Below, piece after piece: positions 1 to 12,057 of a stretch of 64,000 nucleotides of DNA (positions within the stretch are counted from its first letter, which is position 1; each line of letters starts with the position of its first letter). The notes beneath the pieces were generated by a model. That model saw only the letters and a list, made by a program, of their open reading frames with translations, did no database searches and was not told where the DNA came from. The translations under genes were made by a program, and so were the position numbers. This DNA comes from Staphylotrichum longicolle (lineage: Eukaryota; Ascomycota; Sordariomycetes; Sordariales; Chaetomiaceae), in contig JAHCVI010000001.1 of NCBI GenBank assembly GCA_019096155.1, positions 9,362,001 to 9,426,000 of the forward strand, in the 5' to 3' direction.

Positions 1-482
1 CATCCATCTCGCATCATGGTGCCCAAGAAGCTGCGCGTCCGATTCAAGACACACATGACAGCCGGGTCATCGCGTGGCAACCCTGCCGAGCTCGATGTTC
101 GATCCGATGTGTGTTGTTGCCTGCCGTGCTTGGTTACTGCAGATGGCGCGAACCTCGGCTCTGCAGTTTCCAAGAGCGACGCAATCTCGACTGGCGAGAT
201 GAGGTTGTGGATGTAGATGATGAGCGGTTCGAGCGAGACCAGCTCCGTTCTGTATGTGTGCGACGCATCGCATACGAAGGGGAGGGGAGCATCGGCGTTG
301 GTTGGAGGGGTCGCATTGCCTCTGAAGAAGGGAAGGGCGAAAGGGTAGTCTGGGACCGGAAAGTCGCCAACGAAGGACGTCAGCTGGGTCGAAGAGAGAC
401 TTGGGAGGTAGGGGATGCCGAGCCCGAGAAGGAGACCCCCGGCCCAGATCCCGGCAGCTTTGGCAAAGCCAGAGATGGCCAT
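1..482 (-). CDS. Prolyl 4-hydroxylase-like protein, 5' part (runs off the window)
   Basis: An open frame begins at ATG 482 and runs to the window edge without a stop (160 codons), so only the N-terminal part is here. It starts with a hydrophobic segment (about residues 5-25, rich in Gly/Leu/Ile) that would serve as a membrane anchor or signal. After a Pro-rich linker comes a stretch resembling the start of a P4H catalytic domain: 'LVSLEPLIIYIHNLISPVEI' followed by 'ASLLETAEPRF'. In the prolyl 4-hydroxylase alpha family this is where the 2-oxoglutarate/Fe(II) dioxygenase fold begins. The His-x-Asp...His iron ligands would lie beyond the edge and cannot be checked. Role inferred from family: peptidyl-proline hydroxylation in the secretory pathway. 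The downstream introns and C-terminus are unknown. Confidence 0.72.
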   Translation of the reverse strand, partial: MAISGFAKAAGIWAGGLLLGLGIPYLPSLSSTQLTSFVGDFPVPDYPFALPFFRGNATPPTNADAPLPFVCDASHTYRTELVSLEPLIIYIHNLISPVEIASLLETAEPRFAPSAVTKHGRQQHTSDRTSSSAGLPRDDPAVMCVLNRTRSFLGTMMRDG

Positions 483-2967
483 GTCGAGGGGTGGATGGTT
501 TGTTCAACAGAAAAGGGCGGCGGTCAGCCAGACTCCCGTCACAAGAGAAGATGGTCCTTGGTTCATCTGCCAAGACTACAGAGAGCAAGCCGAGCAAAGG
601 AGACGACAGGAATACCCGAAACCAAGGCGTCGGTGTAGATTTATTCACCGGGGAGAGGCCTTCACTTCAGTGCTCAGTATTCGCCAAGATAAGACCCAGG
701 AGCATGGTGCTCCGAATCAGATGTTGAATAATTACTGGCGGGGTGAGGAATTGCCGAGTCCATACGGCGCCATCCGATCAACGCTGGCATGATCAGGGAG
801 GGTGCCAGGAGGGTGTCACAAACCTCTGAGTGGCTCGGGAGGATAGCCGGAACGTCGCAGCTCTTCTTTCCGGCCATTGGAGGATACCAACTGGCGTCAC
901 ATGTGTCTGCTCAAATTGAGGTCCAAGATCGGGTAAAATCCCGAGGATGCCGTTGAAGTCTGTGGTGGGTTCGTTTCCCCAGACGAGACATCCTTGGGTC
1001 CGGCCTAGTCCCGTCCGGGTATCACGGAAGCAGACGGCCTTGCCCACTTGCGGCCGCCGAGCCCTCAACTCCACCAGCGTAGCATCTTGGCAGGGGTTCT
1101 CGACCCGGTTTCCCATCTGGGCACTCGCTTAGAGTCTGGGACACGGTCTCCTCGGCACGGGACGGGAGTGCTAGTGTCGATGTGCCGAGCCGTTGAAACT
1201 ATGCTGCCGTCTTTGAACATCGAAACGTCTGGAGTCTTGAACCTCTGGCTTTGGTTGACTGCCAAGTATCTGATAGAGATCAACGCGTGTGATGCCAGAA
1301 GACACACTGAGTGCTCTTGCCAAAGGTGGCCGAAGACGCGACCCGCGAGGATTTCAACATCTACGGGCTGTGGTAAAACACCTGATTGAAGCTGGCCACT
1401 GGACATTATAGTTGAATACTTATTCTTCTCTCTTGGAGCAACCCAAGCGCTAAACGGGAATCAATCCGCTGGTTATTCCTGCACAATGGCCACAAGCTTG
1501 CTTGCCCCTGGAGTCTTTAAGGCGACAGCAACGGCGTCTTTGGGCCTTTGCCGGTACATCTTCTCTCAACATTCATCTCAAGTTATTCTCAAGTTGTAAC
1601 ACGCGACTTCTAAGCATTTTGCGAAGCAGCTTTGTTATCCTCTCATCTTGGACCGGTATACCCAAACATCCTTCTGCATCAGCTGGTGGTACGTATATGC
1701 ATATGTGCATAACTAAAAGAATAAGAAGTAGAGAGGAATGAAAACCGAAGGACGGGCACAAGAAAAGAGAAGGAGACGGGCAACAAAGGAAATTGAATGA
1801 ACGCTAAAAGTAACAAGAGATAAGACGAACGAGAGGAAGGAGAGAAATCTTACGTGTTCACTTACTCTTTTCTCTCGTTCCTCAATCTCCAGCTCCCCTG
1901 AGTTTATTATGGCATGCCGAAGCCCTCAACCTTGACGATTGCCTCTAATGCTATATTCACAGTCATCAGGGTAAGATGCTTGGAGACTATATATCGCTCG
2001 GCCATTACTGGTAGGGCATTCAAAGCGTACCCGCTAACCGGGTGCCAAAAAACTCCACCATCAAGGTGTGTTGTAACGATTGTTTGGGGCTTATACCGTT
2101 AGCTGTCTGACCGACTTTGGATATTAGTCGATAAAGAGTCCTCTTTTTCTCACCTTTTCTGCCGCCACAGCTGCTGCGAGGTTCACTCGGCTTACGGTTG
2201 CGCACGTTATTGAGAGACGCATCCCCGTTTGCGGCTTGCTTCTCTGGGAATGTGAGCATTAACTTGAAACTGAGCCCCCTCCGCTGCGCCGTCTTGTGCC
2301 TGAGCAAACGGGCCTGATTCTTTGCCTGGTCCAAATCAAATGCGAGAATGACAGGGCCGCTTGGACAAGCCCCTGGAGTTATACATCTTTGGTACCACAT
2401 CGTGAGCTTGACCACTTTTTGCGTAGTAGTTGCTTTGGCCAGTACCATAGTGTTGGGTCTTCACGGGTCAAGTTGTCGTGATTGTCGTGAAAGTCTGAAG
2501 AGCCGCAGGCGTCAGCAGCAATGGGATATGGTGGTAACACAAGTCAAGGTTTCTTTAGGTACCTTAAGTTCAGAATCAAGCAGCGCAGTCAGTTATTGAA
2601 TTGTGTTTGGGGGTCGCAGTCGGGTCATATACCAGCTTCTGCACTCGGGGAAACGGGGAGAGGAAGGAGGAGAGGGCAGGGTGAGAGAAATTGAAGACAG
2701 AGCAACGACAATTCTGGGAAAGGATATCATGCTAGATTTGTCCCCTCGGATTATCTGTTAACATACAAGGCTGGAGTAAAAGCTGCGAACTTTATGGTCG
2801 TCACAAAAAGACGAGCTGTATACCTGGTATCTACTTTCTTTCCAATTAAGTATGGCTGACCGAATCATAGCACCATATCATTCCTTATCACCTGCAACTT
2901 CAAAGTCATTCGCTTGCCAAAAGAATAGAAACGCCTGTGCAGCACTCGACGTCTCACAAAGTCAAAA
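483..2967. other. Intergenic, no supportable gene
   Basis: About 2.5 kb upstream of the P4H-like gene and downstream of the SDR gene. Open frames of up to 142 codons exist on both strands but none shows a recognisable motif, signal peptide or plausible splice chain. The part from about 1400 to 2900 is more A+T rich than the genes around it. It presumably holds the P4H promoter; no core element can be assigned. Confidence 0.5.
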
Positions 2968-3805
2968 CTAAGCCTCCTTCTTCGGCACCAGACGCCCCTG
3001 GCTCCCGGCAATAAACACCAATCCACCAGAATGTCCGATCCCGTGATATACGACGCTTCTTGGCTGGACAAGAACGCAACCGTACTGGCATCTCATCGGC
3101 CGCCCCTCCCCTTTGCATTGGCATCGACTCGATCATCCCCCGGATGGTTGCACCATGTGGCGATTCCAACTCTTGCCTGACCATGGCCGTCAAGATCACG
3201 CCCGGGCTGATGGTGTTGATGCGCGCCCCCTTGGCGGCCCACGCTCGTGCTGCCGCCTGCACGCGTAGTAGATTGGCGCACTTGGAGAGCGAGTACGCAG
3301 CTGCCGGGTCCGAGGCGTCGACGTCGAGGAGTTCCTTGGTGGTCAGGAGCTGGTCACGGGGCGCGGTAGCCAAGTGAGCTGACAGAGCCGGAGAGGGAGA
3401 TGCTCCAAACCGGGCGATGCTCGCGATGCAGGTGAGGGATGCGCCGGCGGGGATGACTTCTTGGAAAGCGTCGATCACATTGGCTGTCCCCAGGAGGTCG
3501 ACCTCAAAGATGCGCTTTGCGGGTGCCATGGCCGGGGAGAGGCCGGCGGTGTGCACCACAGCGTCAAGATGCCCCGCGTTGGCAGCGGCCGTGGCGAACT
3601 TTTGGACCGACTCGAAGCTGGCCACGTCGATGATATGGGTCTCAACATCGTGCCCGTCATCGCGGAGGCTTTTGGCAGCGAAATCCAGATTGGACTGGGA
3701 GTAGTCGGCGAAGAGGACTCGCCTTCCGCCGGCCAGACGCCGAGCGGAAGCGATGCCCATGCCGCCGCTGCCGATGACGGCTACGACCCTACGAGGAATA
3801 GACAT
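2968..3805 (-). CDS. Short-chain dehydrogenase/reductase with two frame breaks
   Basis: Starts at ATG 3805. The Rossmann nucleotide-binding motif is near the N-terminus (GSGGMG, residues 12-17), with the catalytic pair in YSLSK and the preceding Ser in the 'CIASIARFG' strand: a classical SDR NAD(P)-dependent oxidoreductase. The start frame reads correctly through 'MPMQRGGAADE' and then loses homology. The expected SDR ending (VAFLSSQEASYITGSDILVD) continues in a second frame from about 3090, and a third frame from about 3015 gives 'FIAGSQGRLVPKKEA' and a TAG at 2968-2970. Each switch equals one missing base. As read literally the frame stops at 2954 with a nonsense tail. The gene is either a recent pseudogene or carries two consensus errors. 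No intron fits either switch. Substrate unknown. Confidence 0.75.
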
Positions 3806-6800
3806 GTCGTGATGCTGAAAGAAAATCCTGGCGAATGTGGTGAGTCCCAGACTGTGTGCTCGTCGAAGGACGAAAATGTTGCCGGGAAACTTGTGCTCGA
3901 TTAAAGTGCTCTATTCAGGGAGGATACAGTAGCCCTTGAAGGAAATGCCCTGGCAAGGAAATGCGTTGCTTATGAACGGCCGCGAACTCCAACGACCAGG
4001 GCTCGATCGGCATCAAGACCTCGAACTCGCTTTCGGGTCCCCGCACGACCGAGGCACCATCAGGCTTGGCGCAGTATCCCCATGCAAGATCTGATCATCG
4101 ACGGCTGGAGCTTTCGTGCCTGCAGAATGCCGTGATGGGGTTAGCGGCCCTGGCAGCCAGGGTGCTGGTGGCCTTAACCATGTTGAGCACCTCATTTGGC
4201 TCATTTGGCTCGCGGCGGTGGGATGAGATTTAGTTGACAACAGGCACCGAAGGGTTGAGTGCAGGCCTGGACGGGTCTCTTCCCCACTCGGCGGGTCACC
4301 GGGTCCCCGCGCTCGGGTGATGCGGGTCTCCACCAGCCGTCCGGGTCCGGGAGCCTGCCGGGACTGGGGTGGGGTGATGTTGTTTCGTGGGAAATGAACC
4401 CGGCTGATGCCACCTTCTTGAAGTCCCTGATGTATAGTGTAGGTATGTTAGTATGGACAGTGTAGTGATGAGCTTCTCCCAGGACACGGTACCCAGCCAG
4501 GGAAGTGGAGACGATCCTGCCGTTCAGGATACTCCCGGCGTTGGCCGTTGCCTTTGCTGTTGGGGATAGCGGTGTCGACAAAAACGATGAGAAAAGAACC
4601 AATTAGTGCAGCGTGTTTGTCATGTAGGGTTACAAGTCCGCTCGCCTCTGACAAGAAATAAGGGAAGGCTGCGGTTTGGCCCCATAGTTGAAGAGCAGCA
4701 TGCGAAAGCATGCAGTGAGACATGAAAGAAGGGAACGTGATATCTGAGCCATGTTTCGGCCGGGACTGTTAACCATAACCCCTGCCCAGTCAACCAGAGG
4801 AGTGTTTGCTGGTTTGGGGTCTTGGGCTCGAGTCAGGCCATCAACGGGAAGAAGACAAACTCAAGATGTGCGGCAAAGCACTGTGGACCCACAGCGCCTA
4901 AGTTGTGTTGGGCTGCTTCAGGCTGTAACGTCGATGACGTTCAGTACCCTGCTGGCTTCCCGCCCTCGGGTCAAACTCATCACCTCCGCCTCAAAAATGG
5001 CGGGGAGACGGAGTAAAGTCCAGACCAGATCGACATCCCCCATGCAGGCCCCATACTGTTTCATTGATGCCCCCCCGGTGCCTCGCTGCAATCCGAAACT
5101 GGAAGTCCAAACGGCGGAAATACGAGTGCACCAGGGATGGGTCGACCTAATAAGCCGCGCTCACTCCAAGGCTGAGCCAGGTAATGGCGCCAAGGCACTC
5201 CTCATTAGGAAATGTGATGATAAGGGTGGATAACAAACAAGCCTCGGGCCACCAAGAACAGAACGGGCAAAAAGACACTGCCGATTTCCGTGAAGGAGAG
5301 GGGGTTGGTCTCCGGCGCATGACCCAGCAGAGCGTTCGGCGGCTTTGCCGACCAATGCGTACCTCAGATTCCACGCGCTGTGTCACACAACACGTCCCTG
5401 TAGCACGACTCAGGGCCCCCACTGGCGTGCCGTGAGTACCGAAGTAGTGGCTTCCTTGTGGGAAAAAATTGGACGCCCAGTGCTACACATGGAGAGTCGG
5501 GCAAAGACTTGGCGGGCGCAGTGCGGGGTATTTTCAAGAGTGTGGTAAGGTGTGGAATTTGCGAACAAAAACAATCAAGAGCGAACGAGCAAAAGGAGCA
5601 AAAGGAGAAGCAAGAAGCCTTGATCTGCCGAGGGGTTGATGAGTTAGACTATTAAGCGAATCGTGGTCGCGAGGAGTCTCGACGAGACGCGTTCCTCGGA
5701 GGCGTCGGGTCAGCTGTGAACGAGGCAAGAACCTGCTCTCGGCGTGATGTTGGGTGCCATCGCCGCGGCCTGGGTCTTCCTGTTCCCATTGGGGAAAGTG
5801 TGACGCAGCTGGTTGCTAAGCCGCGCTAATCTCCGGGGGCAGTTGCCAATGACGCTGTGCACTACGTCATAGGAAGGAGCCCCCTGTGCCAAGCTGGCAG
5901 ATCTGGAAATGCCCAGCCGTGAAAGCCCTGGCACCTGCCCCGGCACCGCCAAGCGGGCGTGACCTTGAACTTTCCATCGCCAGTGCCATGGTGCGAAGCA
6001 GCGACTGCCCTCAGCCATCCCATCTCCACTTGCACACACGCTTGCACTTGCGCCGTCTCCCGTCGTTTTGACCAGCCGGTTTGACATTTTCATCTCGGAT
6101 TTCGGGGCAGCGTTGCGGGCCTTGTTCTGCTGAAATTGCCCCTGTCGTCCGAGCGAGGTGTCTGGCTGGAGACAGCGATTCGTTTGCGTTGCCTTCCGAG
6201 AACACATCGCAAATCGAAGAGTCCCCGTCACATTCGTCTGCGCCGCGGGCCCCCCAGGTGACCGACCACTCGCGCCTGGCTCTCGACCGAATTTGCCCGA
6301 TGATGAAATGGAAACGATGATGACAGAGTAAAAAACCAGAGACCGGGACACGCATTAGCAAAGCACCTTATCCCCCACCAACTGATCGGTTACGCCCCTC
6401 AGCACATCTATTCTGTCACGGTGCCTTGGTTGCAGCCAACCTCAACCCCCCCCCAGTTCCACCCATACTTGGTCTTTCCACCCTACGGGCCTTGCAGCCT
6501 GCAGCTCCTTGCTCTTTCTCCATCCTTTTCTCTTAAACCCTCGATCGTCGCATTCCCCACCAACGCGGGCTTCCACCATTCCTCTCACCATCTGCCATCA
6601 CCCCATCGTCGTCGACCACCTTCCGCAGCTGCACACCATTCCTGTCGCCGCAAAGACTCTCCACCACTCTCAGTACACAACGCCCAACAACCTTAGGTTG
6701 AATACCTGAAGTTTAACCAACACCGCTTGGTTACATTGGCGCACAGAGCTGCTTTGCCGATCACAGTGTCGGCGTAAACTGGGACTACAATACGGCAACC

Positions 6801-6860
6801 CGCCACACCGAGAACAACATAACGACGAAAAGGAGGAGAGAAAAGTCGCACGAGCCCAAC
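3806..6860. other. Long intergenic region / 5' leader of the Rck2-like kinase gene
   Basis: About 3 kb without a gene I can support. Several 60-210-codon frames on both strands look like chance frames: no motifs, no splice continuity. The part nearest the kinase gene (about 6420-6700) is strongly pyrimidine-rich on the + strand, as is common in leaders of expressed fungal genes. A short upstream frame could be translated there, but I cannot show it. Confidence 0.5.
6420..6700 (+). promoter_or_regulatory. Pyrimidine-rich tract upstream of the kinase gene
   Basis: A C/T-dominated stretch with runs such as CCCCCCCC and repeated CTTTCTC/CCATC units, ending about 160 bases before the kinase ATG at 6861. 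CT-rich tracts near transcription starts are common in filamentous ascomycetes; the link to this gene is inference from position alone. Confidence 0.35.
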
Positions 6861-9099
6861 ATGTCGACAATACAGCAACTCAAGAACTTCATTCGCCATG
6901 GTAAGGCATTCCCCTCTGGACGATGCAAGTGTTGCTGCAGGAACCAGTCGCGCATGGACCTGAAGCCAGCCTGCACGCTGCACAGGTTTTTGGACAGATG
7001 AGCTAATGTTGTGTCATGCTCCCAGGCAAGCAAGCCCGAGCTGTTGATGAGTCGGCGCGCTCGAAACAAGATCAACCCGCAAAACACACGATGGCGGCGC
7101 GAGCATCAGAACCCGTGTTTGGCGCATCCTCCGCTGCGCAACACGAGCACACTCAACCCCAGGTAGTCGATGTCAAGACAAAGCAACACAAGCGGATTCC
7201 CGACGAAAATATTGCGAAGCTTGTCGCCGAGGAGAACGAGAGCAAGAGCAAGTTCCCTCACTACCCGGGTCTTGAGCGATGGGAACTTGTTGAGAAAATG
7301 GGTGATGGCGCCTTCAGCAACGTTTACCGCGCCCGCGACCGCGAGGGGACCGCAGGGGAGGTTGCCATCAAGGTTGTCCGAAAGTTCGAGATGAACAGCA
7401 TGCAGGTACGTTGAAGCTATGGGGGATCCGTGCCGTTTCTCGCCAGCCCCTTTTTCCTTAGGTGTCCCGGTCTTCCTTTTGTGTCCAAGTGCCCTTTACC
7501 AACACTAGGGCCCCTTTTAGGGTAACAAACATCTTCATCCCGACTTTAAACCAAAGGCTCCAAAAGCCGCAGAGGTGCGAGGAATTTCCTTTCCTTTGTC
7601 ACATTCGAGTGTGCCGGTTTGCAACCGCCGCCTCGGGTTCATCCTGACGCGGTTGGGCAGTTTGCTTTTTCCTCCGAGTCAAGCGCCGGGGATGTTGCGA
7701 CTCGCTCTGTACAAGTCGTTGAGAACTAACCATAACCATGTCTGCAGAGGGCGAATATCCTGAAGGAGGTGCAAATCATGCGCCAGATCGATCATCCTAA
7801 CATCATCAAACTGATCGACTTCGCCGAGTCTCGCCAGTATTACTACATCATCCTCGAGCTTGCACCTGGAGGCGAGCTGTTCCACCAGATTGTGCGTTTG
7901 ACGTACTTCAGCGAGGATCTGTCACGCCATGTCATCACTCAGGTCGCGAAGGCATTGGAGTATTTGCATGAGGAGAGAGGAGTGGTCCATCGGTAAGCAA
8001 ATAACCCCCTAACGCTGGAAGTCTGCTGTTGGCTGACTGCCCTCACAGCGACATCAAGCCCGAAAACATCCTGTTCAACCCCATTCCGTTCATTCCCTCA
8101 AAGAACCCGAAGCCTAAGCAGCCTGGAGACGAAGACAAGGTTGATGAGGGTGAATTCATCAAAGGGGTTGGCTCTGGCGGCATTGGTCAGATCAAGATTG
8201 CCGATTTTGGACTCTCCAAAATCGTGTGGGACAACCAGACCATGACACCCTGCGGTACAGTTGGGTATACCGCTCCCGAGATTGTCAAGGATGAACGGTA
8301 TTCCAAGTCGGTCGACATGTGGGCCATGGGCTGTGTGCTCTACACACTACTATGCGGCTTCCCACCATTTTACGACGAGAGCATCGAGGTGCTCACCGAA
8401 AAGGTTGCCAAGGGCCAGTACACCTTCCTATCGCCATGGTGGGACGACATCAGCAAGTCGGCGCAGGACCTCATTTCTCATTTGCTCTGCGTCGACCCGG
8501 AGAAGAGATACACAATCAAGGAGTTCCTCGCCCACCCGTGGATTCGCGAGTCTGGGCCCACGCCACGCGAAGAGCGTAAGACAGCGCCGTCAGACCAGGC
8601 CGCGCGTGCCTTTGACGTGAACAAGCTCGTCGAGGGCGACAAGCGATACGACTTCCGCTCTCCCGCTGCCATCAACCTGCGCGAGGTCTTCGACGTCGGC
8701 TATGCGGTCCACAGGCAAGAGGAGGAGGGCAAGCGCCGGAAACAAGTTGGCGCCAAGGCCGGCGTGTCGCGTCTGGTTGGGCTTGACGAGACGCTCGATG
8801 AAGACGAGGAGATGGCCGATGCTGGCAACGGCAACTCGACTCAGCAACTCGAGCAGAGCATGCGCAACACGCAGATCCGCGACCAGGAGAACCGGGGCCG
8901 TGATCGCGAGAGGAAGGCACACCCGCCGCCCGCCGCCGCCGAGCAGCGCGGGTACGGTCAACACTCTGCTGCCGTCGCCGCGGCTGCCAGGCAGCAGGTT
9001 CGCGAACGCAACAGGCAAAAGGGCGCGTTTGAGTTGAACCTTGACGGTGCCACCTTGCTCGGCCGCCGTGGGGCCAAGCCGGCCGCAAGAGTGGCTTAG
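6861..9099 (+). CDS. Rck2/Srk1-like CAMK-family serine/threonine protein kinase
   Basis: Four exons: 6861-6900, 7026-7405, 7748-7992, 8049-9099; 571 residues. Frame is continuous across all three junctions. The Gly-rich loop (GDGAFSNVY) and the ATP-anchoring Lys in VAIKV (K129) are followed by HRDIKPEN (D223), DFG (D274), GTVGYTAPE and the APE-region helix. The roughly 50 residues between HRD and DFG are unusually long; this insert (PKPKQPGDEDKVDEG, then GVGSGGIG) is a hallmark of the Rck1/Rck2/Srk1 group, MAPK-activated kinases downstream of Hog1/Sty1 in yeasts. The C-terminal tail is basic and Gln/Arg-rich and ends near 'LNLDGATLLGRRGAK', in the region used for MAPK docking. Inferred role: stress signalling and cell-cycle or translation control, cytosol/nucleus. 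Convergent with the S28 peptidase gene. Confidence 0.92.
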
Positions 9100-10013
9100 A
9101 AAGCTGCTGTTGGGAATCTGATTGGCGATCCCTCCAAGTCGCAAGCTGGAGACGACGAAGGTTGTGAAACTCCGGCCGACTTGCCAATGGAGTCTCTTAC
9201 TCTCAACTCAACAAGTCAAGGGTATGGTCGGTTGCAAAAACCGGCTAGGCGATCACTCACCGATTGACGCTGCGCCACGGTTGGACAGGGTGAAGTGGTG
9301 TCGTGATGGAGTTGAACGCATGTGTTGGAGAAGTCACGAAAGGAACCTTGAAGGCAACTCTCTGGAGGACGGAGAATAGGGTTGGACTGGTGAAGGCATG
9401 GTTTACGTTCATGTAGCTTTGCTTTGCACCTTTTTTTTTTTTTTTCTTGTCAAGGGAGTGGGGAATTCTCCATTCCATGCTATTTCATGTAATGCATTGG
9501 TCGCTGTGACAGCGAGCCTTCAAGGCGGGCTTGGGTTTTTCATATACGCAGGGGATCTCATGGTCGGTGTTAAGAGGCATGGTTAATTTCACTTTGACCC
9601 TTGATCTGGTTCGCTCGAGCTCCTGAGTTGTGATCTTTCCCCCCAGCTTTGAAAGCCCCGTGAAAGCCGGCACAGCATTTTGCTTGTGCAATTAGTGGAA
9701 TGCTGTGACACCACGTGTGACGCGTCGTTCTTCAGAAAGTGAGAAAGAACAAGAATGAATTGGGACACGAGTCGCTGTTGGGAGAAGTGATACTTCGTCC
9801 TGAATGCTCCTGCGTCGACTTGCAAAGACCTAGTGAGTCGGGGGGAAATGAAGCAATGAGTGAGCCCTAACCCAGCCCCTTTTTACTTACGAAACGAACG
9901 CTGAAAACACTCTTCCTTATTGTCAAGTATGTTACAAATGCGGCAGTAACTATGAACATGAACTAGGATTGCTGTCCATCACTGCAGCAACGCTCACTCC
10001 TCATCTTCTTTTC
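9100..10013. other. 3' region between convergent genes
   Basis: Lies between the stop of the kinase gene and the stop of the minus-strand S28 peptidase gene, so it should hold both 3' UTRs. It includes a 15-base T run near 9430-9444. No coding evidence. Confidence 0.5.
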
Positions 10014-12057
10014 TTATGCACTCGCCTTGCCCACCAAGTACTGACCAACCCACTTCTTCATAATCTCGACCGACTGCTCCTGCACCTTGACAACCTCCGG
10101 GTTGACTTTGATCTTGAGATTGTTCAGCGCCCTCACGGTGAACGCGTCGTTGGCATGCTCGGCGTTCTTGATGAGGAAAACGGCGACGTTGTCCGACGAC
10201 TGGAGCGGGCCTCCCGGGCGCGCCTCGCTGGACATGCTGGTCGCTCTCCAGGGGTCGAATTCACTGGTGTAGTTCGTTCATGGTCAGTTCATGATTTGGT
10301 GTCCTAAAGCCCCGCTTCTAGGTAGAAAGGCATGATCGGGCCGAAGCGCCAAAAAAGGAAGGGAAAAAAAGGAAGAAAAGAAACAGGTGGTTTACTCACC
10401 CGGTCGTCCAGATGACCCGCGTCGAGTTCCTCAGCCACCCGCCCGTCTCCCTGTTGAGCGACTCGGGCGTCTTGCCGTTGGAGCTGCCGTACGTCTGCCC
10501 GTTCTGCGGCGGGAAGTGCATCTCGCACTGGCGCTGCCAGTACTGCGAGTTGATCTTGCGCGACACGATGGACGGCTGGCCGTCGGGCGCCCCCGTCGCC
10601 CACGACGCCAGCGGCTCGTTGCACAGGAACCAGTACCACGTCCGCCACGGGTTGCCGAGCGTGCGCGCCTCGAAGAAGGGGTTGAGCAGGTCGTGCGTGT
10701 TGAGGCACCAGAGCGGGTCCTCTTGGCCCCAGACGTCGAAGTAGGTGCAGGCTGAGACGGTGGTTTTTGGTGTGAGTTTGGGGATAGATGGCAGGGGGGG
10801 GGGTCTTCTTACTTGAGTCACGGAGGTTCATCCTAAAGTAGGCGGCGTAGTTTGCTACGGACGCGGGGATGGTGCCGAGGACTTTGTCTTCGGAGGTGTC
10901 AGAGGATCCGACGACGGCATCGCACATCTCGAGAACGTCGCGGTAGCCGCCAGTCTCTTGCCAGTTTCGGAAGGGGGTGGCAATGGCGCTGGGTATCGGG
11001 TCAGTTGTTGGGGTGTAAAGGAGTAAGACAAGTCTAGAACTCACTAGGCGAAGTCATCGTCTGCGATTGGGAAGGTGGCGCCGAACAGCTGCTTCAGAGC
11101 TTCCACTTTGGTTTGGTTTGTAGGCGAAGCGAGCAGGAAGCTGTCGACAAACTTGGCCACCTCATTGAGCGCGAGGCTGCAGCTCGTGTCCTTGCGGTAG
11201 CTGTCGATTCCCTTCCTGATGGTGTCGTAGTAGAACCAGTTGTCCGTGTTGGCTTCGACCGTGGCGCTGCTGAGGTGGTAGGCATAGAAGACACCGGGGT
11301 GGAAATGCTCAATCCAGCTGCCGAGGGTTGCCGAGTAGGATGCGCCCCAGTATACCCAAGGCTGTGGCCACGGTTAGTCTTGTATTACTGTGTCTGATAA
11401 ATGGTCACTTGCGGTCTTTGACGCCACACTAGTCTTCTCCTTGTCAAAGGGAAAGGCGACATTCTGCGCAAAGTTGACAACATCTGCTGCGGCTTGCTCC
11501 ATGGTGAGGTATTGCAAGGTTTCCGAGTTGAAGCCGTCATATGGTGACGATCCGCCAAAATACCGATCTGTGGCAGCTGCTTAGCAGTCGAGATAGTAGG
11601 GTGTGGTTGGCGGAAATACGTACGCTCAAGCACAACGACTGCTGCTCCAAGGGCCTGGGCATAGGTGCCAGACATGGTCGTATTATCCAGGTATGTGTAC
11701 CCACGGCCAGAGTTGACAGCTGTCAGAATCGGTTCCTCCCCGGGAGTCATGATCACAACCTGCAGGTCTGGTTCAGTGTGTCTTCTCGTGTAAGTGAGAA
11801 GTCTGAAGGTTGAGGTTTACCGGAGATCCCGGTCCCGCCCACCATTGTGGGTTGACACAATACAGCTGTTGCCATGTTCCAAGGCTCGCATTTTTGTGGT
11901 CCACGGGCTGCGTGAACCATTCACACGTTGAGCTGGCACCCGCTGCATGGATGACACTCAGAGCAGAAGCCGACGTGGCACCCTGAGCGCCTTTCAGTGA
12001 CGCCTTGTTTGCAATCCAGGGTGCCAAGGGCAGAGCTGCGCCTGTTGGGATCTTCAT
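10014..12057 (-). CDS. Peptidase family S28 serine carboxypeptidase (secreted type)
   Basis: Seven exons on the minus strand: 12057-11821, 11759-11624, 11567-11413, 11361-11045, 10988-10813, 10751-10400, 10263-10014; 540 residues, every junction in frame. 'WFTQPVDHKN' opens the mature S28 domain. The nucleophile motif G-A-S-Y-S gives S184, GEFDPWR gives the acid D461, and His is most likely H494 in 'KNAEHANDA', which departs from the usual Gly-Gly-x-His setting. S28 enzymes (prolyl carboxypeptidase/DPP7 relatives) cleave after proline. Intron 3 (11412-11362) begins GCAAGT: a GC-AG intron, required to keep frame. The N-terminus is the weak point: the ATG at 12057 gives only a poor signal peptide (MKIPTGAALPLAPWIA), and an upstream exon is possible because an acceptor-like CCCAG precedes the open frame. 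Confidence 0.88.
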
